Of a stretch of 64,000 nt of DNA, positions 1-8,530 are shown in pieces. This stretch comes from Oceanirhabdus seepicola (GTDB taxonomy: Bacteria; Bacillota; Clostridia; Clostridiales; Clostridiaceae). Below the pieces are notes generated by a model. The model was not told the DNA's origin. It saw nothing but the letters and a program-made list of their open reading frames with translations, and searched no databases. How positions within the stretch are numbered: the stretch's first letter is position 1; the number at the start of each line of letters is the position of its first letter. A program made the translations under genes and the position numbers. The DNA lies in the NCBI RefSeq assembly GCF_023684385.1, contig NZ_JAGSOJ010000004.1:1-64000 (forward strand). Reading direction: 5' to 3'.

Positions 1-110
1 GCTTAAAATATAATTACCAATTTTTTCATTGTTCGTATATAAACAATGGATTTTTTGACATGCACATTTTTAATAATTAATTTTAATTTACTTTACACTT
101 GACTTCTATT

Positions 111-190
111 AGCTGGTCTTCGACGCAGCTACCGCTGCTGAGCACCCTCCTTAAAACGGCAGGGGAAACACTTCCCCTACAACCCCTTCA
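111..190. other. GC-rich island with two perfect hairpins
   Basis: This stretch is markedly richer in G+C than the surrounding AT-rich DNA. It contains two perfect hairpins: GCAGC/GCTGC with a 4-nt loop (125-138) and AGGGGAA/TTCCCCT with a 4-nt loop (161-178). No convincing ORF explains it on either strand. It could be the end of a mobile element, a structured RNA or a piece of foreign DNA. The identity is unknown. Confidence 0.35.
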
Positions 191-281
191 TTTTTTACTC
201 TATAATAAATCTGTTTCATTAGAATATTTCTTCAAATCAATAACTTATCCACAGATTCAAGAATTTATAATTTCCTATAGA

Positions 282-312
282 GCAAAAAAAGCAACCCAAT
301 CGGGCTGCCTAA
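282..312 (-). terminator. Terminator after the 59-aa gene
   Basis: On the minus strand a short stem formed by GCAGCCC and GGGTTGC is followed by a run of T residues. It lies directly after the stop codon of the small gene at 324-503. Confidence 0.6.
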
Positions 313-323
313 TTTATCAAACG

Positions 324-503
324 TTATTTTTCCTCAGTATCAATAAATCTAATATAATATGCTACTCTAGTAGATTCTTCTGTTTTATTTACAACTTCAT
401 ATTCTTTACCTTTAAGTTCTGCAACATCTTCTAGTGTTCCATCATAAATGTTTATTCTTATTATTTTGCTAGTATGATCTCTAAGTATTTTGTACTTTCC
501 CAT
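324..503 (-). CDS. Hypothetical protein, 59 aa
   Basis: I do not recognise this protein. The start is the ATG at 503, because AAGGAG lies 6-7 nt upstream; the longer frame has no such site. The product is charged and soluble, alternating basic and acidic residues, with a patch of small beta-strand-like segments (KIIRINIYDG, KGKEYEVVNK, RVAYYIRFID). It has no signal peptide, cysteines or membrane segment. It stands alone between the left-edge GC-rich island and the RND exporter operon and has its own terminator. Confidence 0.6.
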   Translation of the reverse strand: MGKYKILRDHTSKIIRINIYDGTLEDVAELKGKEYEVVNKTEESTRVAYYIRFIDTEEK

Positions 504-748
504 TCTTTTCTCCTTGTAAACGTTTCTACCTCTTATTCTTTCCAAGCGGTAGTTCCTTAGTTTTAAATTTGTTGAACCTAATTTATATATTGTTTCCAAA
601 ACTAGTATATTTTTAATCAACAAATATTACATTACTTATGTTATCACTTAAAATTATATATAATATTACTGTATCTGACAAGTGTTTTAGCAAACTTTCG
701 ACAAAAAATTCTTCACATTCTAAACTTGTAAAAAGCTTCCTACAAAAA

Positions 749-766
749 AGAGCCTTAAAAGGCTCT
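749..766 (-). terminator. Terminator of the RND exporter operon
   Basis: The perfect stem AGAGCCTT/AAGGCTCT is followed on the minus strand by TTTTTT. It lies about 55 nt after the stop of the heptad-repeat gene. Confidence 0.8.
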
Positions 767-821
767 GAATTTGTTGAAAAGTCACAAAATATTGTTTTAA
801 CTCTGTTTTAATCTTATTTAA

Positions 822-3404
822 CTAATTAAACAAATTTTTGACCCAATTGATAAATCCTTTTTCTTCTTTTTCAGAAGACTTTTTATGACCCATAGTAGTT
901 TTTCCTGATGCCACATCATCTTCATTTGCTTTGATTGCTTCTGTCTTCATAACAAATTTCACCTTACCATCCATGTTATCGCCAATATCAGTGAATGCTT
1001 CATAGTTCTCTGATAATTTTATTATTTCATCTTTTATATCTATTAAATATTTAACTTCTTCCATTTTTTCATCTAGTTCTAAGTAAGTTTTGTTTATTCC
1101 TTCTTCGTGGAATTTCTTCATATTAACACTTAATTCTTTAGTTCCACTTTCTAACTTTTCGCTTGCTTCATTTAATGCATTTCCACCATCAACAAGTTGA
1201 TCTACTCCTGCTTTTAGCTCCGGAAGTTTGCTCTGTAATCCAAGAACTCCTTCATTGTAAAGTTTATTAAGTCCTTCAGAAACCTGCTCTGCACCAGCTA
1301 CAAGTGTTGGGGTCTTTTCTGTTATTCCTTTTGCTCCTTGCTCTAATTTAGTTGCTCCTTCATTAAGACCAGCTAACCCTTCAGATAAGCCGCCTATTCC
1401 TGCATTTAATTGCTCTAATCCTACATTTAACTTAGTTGCTCCCTCTGTTAAACCTGCTGCACCAGCAACTAGTTTTTCTGAAGTAGGTTTTAACTGCTGT
1501 CCACCATCTGCAATAGCTTTCATTCCATCTGCTAAAGCAACACTTCCAATCTTTAATTCATCCATTTTCTTAGAATATTCTTTTGTTCCCTCTGAAAGCT
1601 TTTGTGCTCCTACATCTATTTTCTTTATGCCCTCATTTAATTTCACAATTCCATCATTTAGCTCATTCTGAGCTCCAACATATTGAGTAAATCCAACTTC
1701 TACCTTCTTAGCGCCTGCTTCCAATGCACCCATGCCTTTATTAAGATTATCAAGACCTGTAATAAGCTGACCACTTGATAACTTCAATCCATCTATAGCT
1801 TTTTTCTGCATTGCTAATTGAACTTCTAATTTCCCAACTAATTCTTCATTACCTTTTATCTTGCTTAATGCTTGTATTGTTTCTTGCAATTGAACATTAG
1901 ATTTTAAAAGCCCCTCTATCAACTGTAGTTCTTTTTCTTTTCCATCCTTAATCTGCTTAACAGCCGCAACACTTTCACCTGTTCCTTTTGATAAATTACT
2001 CATTCCATCTTTTAATTCTTTATTTGAAGCTTGTAATTTATTCATTCCACCTGCAAGTAGTTCCGAATTTTTTGATATATCTTCAGTTCCATTTGCTATT
2101 TTAGCAGCATTAGAAGCTATTTCATTTGCCCCTTGAGATAATTTTTCTGCTCCTTGGGATAATTCTCTGCTAGACTTTTCAGCCTTAATACTTCCTTGTA
2201 CCAGCGTACTAGTCCCTTCTGCAACCTTTAAAGAAGCATCTGCAAACTCACCAGTTTTCCCAGCTAATTCTTCTGCACCAGCTACAAAGTTTTTCCCTCC
2301 AGCCATGAACTGTTTTGTTCCCTCAACATACTTAACTGCTCCTTGTGAAAAACCCACTGCCCCTGGTCCAAACTGTTCAATTCCCTGAGCCAATTCTTTA
2401 ATGCCTGCTGCTACCTGTTCTCCACCATCTTTTGCAGTCTTTGTCCCATCTGCAAGCTGAACAACTCCTTCACTAAGAGGTGTCATTGACTCTGCAAATG
2501 TATGCAATCCATCATTAAATTCTCCCATTTTCTCTGAAAATTCACTCATATTTTCAGAAAGTACACTACTTCCATCATTTAATTTTCCACTTGCATCCTT
2601 AAGTTCTGAAAGTCCATCCATTAACTCATCTAGAGTATCTGCTTTCTTAAATTCATCAGTAATGTTAATATTTGGTGTTGCAGTCACCATAATAGATCCA
2701 AGTTCAAAGTCTTCAGCATCTGCTGTAATCTCCAGATATTGTGGTAGATTCAAGGATTCCTTAAACTCTTTAAAAAGCTCACTTTCCTCAAAGCTCTCTT
2801 CAAGTCCTGGTAATGCTACGAATGTAACCACTTGATTATTCGCATCACCGATCATCTCTCCTCCATTTATCTTTACGTTTTTAAACTTATCTATAGGGAG
2901 ATTCACCACTGTAATAGCTGCAAATGGAGTGTAGATTTTTTTCATTTTACCATCAACTAAAACCTCGTGTTCTTCTCTATTAAAGTACTGGATTTTAATT
3001 TTCACCTCTCCAGTTTTCCCTGCTATTTCTTCTGGTTGTATTTCCTCACCATCTAATGTATAAGTTATTTTGATCTCTAAAGGCAATTGCTTATCTGAAT
3101 GTCCTTGATAAAATATATCATTATTATTAACTTTCCAAACAAGATTGCCATCCTTCTCTACAGGTAATTCTTCCCCTTTAAGATTGCTTACATTCTCCAA
3201 ATCTGATCTATCATAAATTTCAATATTTTTTTCATCACTGTGAATCCAATCACTTACAATTGTTTTTTTAGCCTCACCATTTTCAGAAAGTATAACGTAA
3301 ACTGATTCATCTTTATTAATAATGTCCTGTGCATATACAGCATTTGTTCCAACTAATGAAGCCGCGATTACTAAACAAGCCACTCTTTTAGACATACATT
3401 TCAT
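822..3404 (-). CDS. Secreted/envelope heptad-repeat protein (YhgE/Pip-like) partnered with MMPL transporter
   Basis: The 860-aa product starts with a signal peptide (about residues 1-25, ending VYA). A globular beta-rich region of roughly 230 residues follows. Next comes a very long region, about 270 to 750, of leucine/glycine repeats of the type L..G...L, such as KLSQGANEIA, GLNEGATKLEQGAK and GAEKLSQG. This is the X-X-X-Leu-X-X-Gly heptad pattern found in YhgE/Pip-related proteins. The tail is charged and ends in a Trp/Phe-rich segment. GGAGG lies 8 nt before the chosen ATG. The gene follows the MMPL exporter by 26 nt, so it is probably a coiled-coil periplasm-like partner of that pump. The partner role is inferred from the arrangement. 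Confidence 0.75.
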   Translation of the reverse strand: MKCMSKRVACLVIAASLVGTNAVYAQDIINKDESVYVILSENGEAKKTIVSDWIHSDEKNIEIYDRSDLENVSNLKGEELPVEKDGNLVWKVNNNDIFYQGHSDKQLPLEIKITYTLDGEEIQPEEIAGKTGEVKIKIQYFNREEHEVLVDGKMKKIYTPFAAITVVNLPIDKFKNVKINGGEMIGDANNQVVTFVALPGLEESFEESELFKEFKESLNLPQYLEITADAEDFELGSIMVTATPNINITDEFKKADTLDELMDGLSELKDASGKLNDGSSVLSENMSEFSEKMGEFNDGLHTFAESMTPLSEGVVQLADGTKTAKDGGEQVAAGIKELAQGIEQFGPGAVGFSQGAVKYVEGTKQFMAGGKNFVAGAEELAGKTGEFADASLKVAEGTSTLVQGSIKAEKSSRELSQGAEKLSQGANEIASNAAKIANGTEDISKNSELLAGGMNKLQASNKELKDGMSNLSKGTGESVAAVKQIKDGKEKELQLIEGLLKSNVQLQETIQALSKIKGNEELVGKLEVQLAMQKKAIDGLKLSSGQLITGLDNLNKGMGALEAGAKKVEVGFTQYVGAQNELNDGIVKLNEGIKKIDVGAQKLSEGTKEYSKKMDELKIGSVALADGMKAIADGGQQLKPTSEKLVAGAAGLTEGATKLNVGLEQLNAGIGGLSEGLAGLNEGATKLEQGAKGITEKTPTLVAGAEQVSEGLNKLYNEGVLGLQSKLPELKAGVDQLVDGGNALNEASEKLESGTKELSVNMKKFHEEGINKTYLELDEKMEEVKYLIDIKDEIIKLSENYEAFTDIGDNMDGKVKFVMKTEAIKANEDDVASGKTTMGHKKSSEKEEKGFINWVKNLFN

Positions 3405-3429
3405 TTTTGATTCCTCCGATTTTATATGA

Positions 3430-5523
3430 TTAAGAATTATATACCGCTTCTTTTTTTGCTTCTTTATTTTTCCAGTTCCTTGTTGTTACTGATATTAATT
3501 TCTCACCAGCTAATAATAAAGATGGAAGAATAAATATTATAACAACCATACTTATTAATGCTCCTCTAGACATCATTAAGCACAATGACTTTATAAGTTC
3601 CATATCTGAAATAACACCTACACCAAATGTAGCCACAAAGAATGCTAGAGCACTTGTCACAATCGATCTTGCAGAACCTTTTACTGCAATCTCAGCTGCT
3701 TTAACCTTATCATGTCCATTCCTTAATTCTTCTCTAAATCTTGTTGTCATCAAGATAGCATAATCAACTGTTGCCCCCAATTGTATACATCCTATTACTA
3801 TTGAAGCTATAAAAGGTATTGTGGTTCCAGTATAGAATGGTATACCCATATTTATGAATATTGCAAGTTCTATTGACATAACTAAAATTACTGGTATAGT
3901 AGCAGAGCCAAATATCAATAGTATTATTAAGAATATAGCTAATATAGATGCAAAACTTACTCGTTTAAAATCCGATTCAGAAATCTTTATTAAGTCCTTC
4001 GTAAGAGGTCCCTCTCCTGCGATCATAGCATTTTCATCATAGTTTTTTGCTATGTTTGTCATTTCCTCAATCTGAGCATTTTCTTCCGCTCTCGCCGCTT
4101 TATATTTGGAATTTGCTAATATCAATTTATATCCGTTATTTTGAACCATTTCCATTATATCTTGTGGAATAAATTCTGCTGGTATTTCAGGTCCCAAATA
4201 TTTATCAACTGCTATAACCTTTTCTATTCCATCAACCTTTTCCATTTTCCCAACCATTTCTTTAACTTTATAAGAAGATAATTTATCACTTATAAGTATA
4301 AAATGTGTAGTACTCATGTTATATTGCTCTTTTAATTTATTTGTAGCTACAATAGATTTCATATCTCTTGGTAGCGATTCGTCTAGGTTGTAATACACCC
4401 CTGTATTTATCTTTCCATATATTGAAGGTATAAATGCTATTAAGAATATTACTATAAATAATTTATATTTCTTTGTTACAAAAGAAGCAGTCTTCTCAAA
4501 ACTTGGAAGTAACGTTCTATGACTGAATCTATGAATAGGTTTATCAAAAACAAGTAGTAATGCTGGTAATACAGTTACTGTACAAATAACTCCAAATAAA
4601 ACTCCCTTAGCCATTACTATTCCAATATCTTTACCTAGAGTAAGTTGCATTACACATAATGCTAAAAATCCAGCTATAGTTGTTAATGAACTTCCTGATA
4701 TTGAAACTATGGTTTTCGATATTGCCTCTGCCATTGCTTCTGTTTTATCACTAAATTTTTCTCGCTCTTCATCATATCTGTGAAGTAAGAAAATAGAATA
4801 ATCCATCGTAACTCCTAGTTGAAGAACCCCTGCAAGTGCCTTAGTTATATATGATATTTCCCCTAAAAAAATATTTGTTCCCATATTGAAAATTACCGCA
4901 AATCCTATACCCACCAAAAATACAAATGGGATAATTGTTGATTTCATTGTCATTGCTAGTACAAGAATTGATAGCACAACTGCAATAAGAATATACAATG
5001 GTGTTTCCTTATCTGATAAATCTTTAGTATCCTTCACTATGGCAGTAATACCACTTAAGAAGCACTGTTCTCCAGCTACTTCTCTAATTTCATCGATGGC
5101 TGCATGTGTTTCATCTGATATTTTTTCATACTCAAAGTTAATTAGCAGAATCGTTGAGTTCTCACTGAAAAGCACCTCTCTAATATCATCTGGAAGCATT
5201 TCATTTGGAACACTTACATTTAATAAATCATCAATCCATATAACATCTTTTATATTTTCAATGTTACTGATCTTACTTTTAAGTTTCAGTATATCATTGG
5301 TTTCCATTCCTTCTACAATTAACATGGAAGATTCTGCTGCTGTAAAATTCTCACTCAATATCTTCTGTCCCTCAGTGGAGTCAAATCCCGCTGGAACATA
5401 ATCTAAAATACTATAGTTTATGCGGGTATTTATCATTCCATATATTGCTGGAAGCAGTAATACCGTAGCAATGATTAAAACCAAAACCCTCTGTTTGGCA
5501 ATAAACCTTCCAAACTTTTTCAT
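3430..5523 (-). CDS. RND/MMPL family transporter
   Basis: The 697-aa polytopic membrane protein has two repeated MMPL halves. In each half one membrane helix is followed by an extracytoplasmic domain of about 130 residues and then five helices. The sequence GVTMDYSIFLLHRYDEER (first half) and GATVDYAILMTTRFREE (second half) carries the Asp-Tyr pair in the helix that is typical of the proton relay in this family. These pumps export lipids, fatty acids or drugs. GGAG precedes the ATG. The gene is upstream of the heptad-repeat gene and downstream of a TetR regulator, with TetR-like operator sites in the 5' gap. The substrate is unknown. Confidence 0.85.
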   Translation of the reverse strand: MKKFGRFIAKQRVLVLIIATVLLLPAIYGMINTRINYSILDYVPAGFDSTEGQKILSENFTAAESSMLIVEGMETNDILKLKSKISNIENIKDVIWIDDLLNVSVPNEMLPDDIREVLFSENSTILLINFEYEKISDETHAAIDEIREVAGEQCFLSGITAIVKDTKDLSDKETPLYILIAVVLSILVLAMTMKSTIIPFVFLVGIGFAVIFNMGTNIFLGEISYITKALAGVLQLGVTMDYSIFLLHRYDEEREKFSDKTEAMAEAISKTIVSISGSSLTTIAGFLALCVMQLTLGKDIGIVMAKGVLFGVICTVTVLPALLLVFDKPIHRFSHRTLLPSFEKTASFVTKKYKLFIVIFLIAFIPSIYGKINTGVYYNLDESLPRDMKSIVATNKLKEQYNMSTTHFILISDKLSSYKVKEMVGKMEKVDGIEKVIAVDKYLGPEIPAEFIPQDIMEMVQNNGYKLILANSKYKAARAEENAQIEEMTNIAKNYDENAMIAGEGPLTKDLIKISESDFKRVSFASILAIFLIILLIFGSATIPVILVMSIELAIFINMGIPFYTGTTIPFIASIVIGCIQLGATVDYAILMTTRFREELRNGHDKVKAAEIAVKGSARSIVTSALAFFVATFGVGVISDMELIKSLCLMMSRGALISMVVIIFILPSLLLAGEKLISVTTRNWKNKEAKKEAVYNS

Positions 5524-5549
5524 AATCCCATCTCCTCATATATAATTTA

Positions 5550-5608
5550 TGACTTTTGGTCATTTTTTTATCTTAAAATCATTATACTCAAGAAATGACC
5601 AATGGTCA
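5550..5608. promoter_or_regulatory. Paired TetR-type operators before the MMPL gene
   Basis: The perfect palindrome TGACCA-A-TGGTCA lies at 5596-5608, and a near copy TGACTTTTGGTCA lies at 5550-5562. Both are in the gap between the tetR stop and the MMPL start. Two matching 13-bp sites next to a TetR gene suggest that it represses the exporter. The link to this regulator is inferred. Confidence 0.6.
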
Positions 5609-5646
5609 ATTATTTTTTCTATTAAATCCCATGAATAAATTGTAAA

Positions 5647-5673
5647 TAAAAAAGGCGCGTTTTACGCACCTTA
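5647..5673 (-). terminator. Terminator after tetR
   Basis: The stem AAGGTGCG/CGCGCCTT with one mismatch and a T-rich tail on the minus strand overlaps the tetR stop codon. It separates tetR from the exporter operon. Confidence 0.6.
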
Positions 5674-6294
5674 ATTTTGAATGATTTTTCTAATTGTCTT
5701 ATAAAGTAATGGTTTCATATTTTGAATTTCATCTGGTTCTTTTAATATTATAGAGCTATATACTATAGCACTTGTAAGCTCCACAATCATAAATAATATT
5801 TTTTCAGCTTCATCTTTGGTAATTCCTTCATGTTCCAACTCGTCTATAAAATAATAAATTATTCTCCTTGCATTATCATACTGCTTAATATTTCTAAAAG
5901 CCGAATCGAATAGTCCCCATGAAAGATTTTTATGTATGAGTTTCAAAAGCTTTTTATCATGCCTCAATACTTCTATAATGTAATCAACAAACATAATAAC
6001 CGAATCCACAAAACCCTTATTACCACTTTTGATAACTTCTTCCATTGCTTCAATTAAAATAGTATTGCTTTTTCTTACTACAATCAAATCCACTATATCA
6101 TATTTATCTTGAAAATATAGATAAAATGTTCCTTTTGCAACACCTGCTTTTTTCACTATTTCGCTTATAGCAGTGTTGTTAATTCCTTTTGAAGTAAATA
6201 AATCATACGCAGCTTCAAATAATTTGCCTTCTTTCAGTAATTTATTTTCTTCACTCTTACTCATTTTTTTGTTAGTATTGTTATCTTCTTTCAT
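5671..6294 (-). CDS. TetR/AcrR family transcriptional regulator
   Basis: The 207-aa protein has the usual TetR layout. An N-terminal helix-turn-helix lies at about residues 20-65 (FEAAYDLFTSKGINNTAIS, then VAKGTFYLYFQDKYDI with the typical TFY.YF.DK motif), and an all-helical ligand domain follows. The ATG at 6294 has AAGGTG 6 nt upstream; a GTG 9 nt further out lies inside that ribosome binding site and is rejected. It sits before the MMPL-heptad operon, whose leader carries TGACCA-type palindromes, so it probably represses that operon in response to an unknown compound. Confidence 0.85.
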   Translation of the reverse strand: MKEDNNTNKKMSKSEENKLLKEGKLFEAAYDLFTSKGINNTAISEIVKKAGVAKGTFYLYFQDKYDIVDLIVVRKSNTILIEAMEEVIKSGNKGFVDSVIMFVDYIIEVLRHDKKLLKLIHKNLSWGLFDSAFRNIKQYDNARRIIYYFIDELEHEGITKDEAEKILFMIVELTSAIVYSSIILKEPDEIQNMKPLLYKTIRKIIQN

Positions 6295-6303
6295 AAATAT
6301 CAC

Positions 6304-6661
6304 CTTGAATTTCCATTATTATCAAATACATATTATAACCTTATTATAACCTAAATGTTATTTGAGTGCTATAGATAAACTACTTTGCATATTAATCTAC
6401 AAAGTAAAAAGAAGAAACTTTCTGAATTTTATTCATTATTCAGAATATTTAAAATTTAAATCCATAAGGTACATGTCTACATTATCTAAGCTTATGAAAT
6501 AAAAAACAAATGTTATCGTACCTATAATAGCTGATATTATTAGTATAAATATTATTTAAATTTTTATCATTAAGAAAAAAAAGCCTAATAATCAACTGAT
6601 TTCCTTGATTACTAGGCTCTTTGAATATATTTGTAATGATAACTAATTTATTATTATAATC
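6304..6661. other. Intergenic stretch
   Basis: AT-rich gap. It holds the tetR promoter region at its left end, where TTATTATAACCT-like direct repeats occur at about 6330-6352, and the ABC operon terminator at its right end. No further gene or motif is visible. Confidence 0.5.
6578..6620 (-). terminator. Terminator of the ABC exporter operon
   Basis: The long stem AGCCTA.TAATCAA/TTGATTA.TAGGCT is followed on the minus strand by a run of T residues. It lies about 40 nt after the stop of the 622-aa ABC subunit. Confidence 0.8.
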
Positions 6662-8530
6662 TTAACAAACCTGTTGTTCTTCAAATTGGCTATTATAAAG
6701 ATTTGCATAAAAGCCTTTTTTCTCTAACAACTCTTCATGAGCACCTTGTTCCACAATGTCCCCATTATTCATAACTAATATTACATCTGCATCACGTATT
6801 GTTGAAAGACGGTGTGCAATAATGAAGCTAGTTCTATCTTGCATAAGGTTGTTCATAGCTTTTTGAATTTGTACTTCTGTACGTGTATCTACTGAGCTTG
6901 TTGCCTCATCTAGAATAAGTATCTTAGGATTTGATAATATAGCTCTTGCGATTGTTATCAATTGTTTCTGTCCTTGAGATACATTAGAAGCTTCTTCATT
7001 AAGTATCATATTATAACCATCTGGTAACATGTGTACGAAGCTATCTACATGAGCTGCTTTAGCAGCCTCTATAACTTCCTCATCTGTAGCATCTAAGCGA
7101 CCATATCTAATATTCTCCATAATTGTACCGTTATACAACCAAGTATCTTGTAGAACCATACCAAATTGACTTCTTAAATCATTTCTTGTGAATTCACGGA
7201 TATCTTCACCATCCACTAAAATAGCACCAGAGTTAACATCATAGAAACGCATTAGCAGTTTAACCATTGTTGTTTTTCCAGCTCCAGTTGGTCCAACAAT
7301 AGCAACTTTTTGACCTGGCTGTATCTCAGCTGAGAAGTCATTTACTATGATAGTATCTTCTTTATATCCAAAGTGGACATTTTTAAATTCAACATGACCT
7401 TTAACATCATCAAGCTTAACTGGTTCTGTTGATTCTGCAATTTCATCTGATTCATCTAAGAATTCAAAAACACGTTCTGCAGCTGCTGCTGTTTGTTGAA
7501 GTACGTTAGAAATATTAGCAAGCTGTGAAATTGGTTGAGTAAAGTTTCTTACATATTGAATAAATGCTTGAATATCTCCAATCTCTATAGTTCTCTTTGC
7601 TGCAAGTGCACCACCAAGTACACACACTGCAACATATCCAATATTACCTACAATGTTCATAACAGGCATCATCAAACTAGATAAAAACTGTGATTTCCAT
7701 GCAGTACCATACAATTTATCATTCATCTCATCAAACTCTTCAACACTTTTCTTTTCACAGTTGAAGGCTTTAATGATTAAATGACCACCATACATTTCTT
7801 CAATATGTCCATTTACATTCCCAAGATAATCTTGCTGTTTCTTAAAATACTTCTGCGATCTTTTTACAATGAACATTACCACAACCATGGAAACCGGAAT
7901 AATACAAAGAGCCACTAAAGTCATCCATCCACTTATGCTGATCATCATAACCAAAACTCCAATTACAGTTGTTGCTGAAGTTATAATCTGAGATAAACTC
8001 TGGTTAAGCGTTTGATTCACTGTGTCTACGTCATTTGTAATACGGGATAGCACTTCTCCATGATTTGTACCATCAAAATATCTTAATGGCATTTTATTAA
8101 TTTTTTCAGATATATCTTTACGCATTTTATAACTAACCTTCATTGAAACACCTGTCATGATGAATCTCTGAATGTATGAAAACAGAGCACTTAATCCATA
8201 TAATCCAATTAAGATTAATATAATTCTACCGATGTAAGTGAAATCAACACCAGCTGATGCTCCTGATATTTTACCCATAACCCCTTCAAAAATCTTTGTT
8301 GTTGCTTTACCTAATAATTTTGGTCCATATATTGCAAATGCCGCACTTGCTATGGCAAATGTTATTACAATTATAAAGGATGCACGATAAGCTTTCAAAT
8401 ATGATAAGAGTCTTTTAATTGTTCCTTTGAAGTTCTTGGCTTTTCCTCCACCCATCATCATACCGCCTGGACCATGTCCTCCGCCGCCTCGTTTCATTCT
8501 TCTATTTACTGCTTTATCTTGCTGGCTCAT
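6662..8530 (-). CDS. Heterodimeric ABC exporter, subunit with consensus ATPase site
   Basis: The 622-aa half transporter has six membrane helices and then a nucleotide-binding domain. Walker A is GPTGAGKTT (about residue 415), the signature is VSQGQ, Walker B ends LILDEATSSVD with the catalytic Glu present, and the switch is IAHRLST with His present. The cytoplasmic N-terminus is rich in Gly and Met. AAGGAGG precedes the ATG, which overlaps the stop of the upstream partner by 4 nt (ATGA), so the two are translationally coupled. With its partner it forms a multidrug-type exporter. The substrate is unknown; the MarR regulator upstream suggests toxic compounds. Confidence 0.9.
   Translation of the reverse strand: MSQQDKAVNRRMKRGGGGHGPGGMMMGGGKAKNFKGTIKRLLSYLKAYRASFIIVITFAIASAAFAIYGPKLLGKATTKIFEGVMGKISGASAGVDFTYIGRIILILIGLYGLSALFSYIQRFIMTGVSMKVSYKMRKDISEKINKMPLRYFDGTNHGEVLSRITNDVDTVNQTLNQSLSQIITSATTVIGVLVMMISISGWMTLVALCIIPVSMVVVMFIVKRSQKYFKKQQDYLGNVNGHIEEMYGGHLIIKAFNCEKKSVEEFDEMNDKLYGTAWKSQFLSSLMMPVMNIVGNIGYVAVCVLGGALAAKRTIEIGDIQAFIQYVRNFTQPISQLANISNVLQQTAAAAERVFEFLDESDEIAESTEPVKLDDVKGHVEFKNVHFGYKEDTIIVNDFSAEIQPGQKVAIVGPTGAGKTTMVKLLMRFYDVNSGAILVDGEDIREFTRNDLRSQFGMVLQDTWLYNGTIMENIRYGRLDATDEEVIEAAKAAHVDSFVHMLPDGYNMILNEEASNVSQGQKQLITIARAILSNPKILILDEATSSVDTRTEVQIQKAMNNLMQDRTSFIIAHRLSTIRDADVILVMNNGDIVEQGAHEELLEKKGFYANLYNSQFEEQQVC

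Noticed and set aside
99..434. Plus-strand 111-codon frame over the left-edge GC-rich island
   Set aside because: It overlaps the hairpins and the opposite-strand small gene, has no ribosome binding site and its product is low in complexity.
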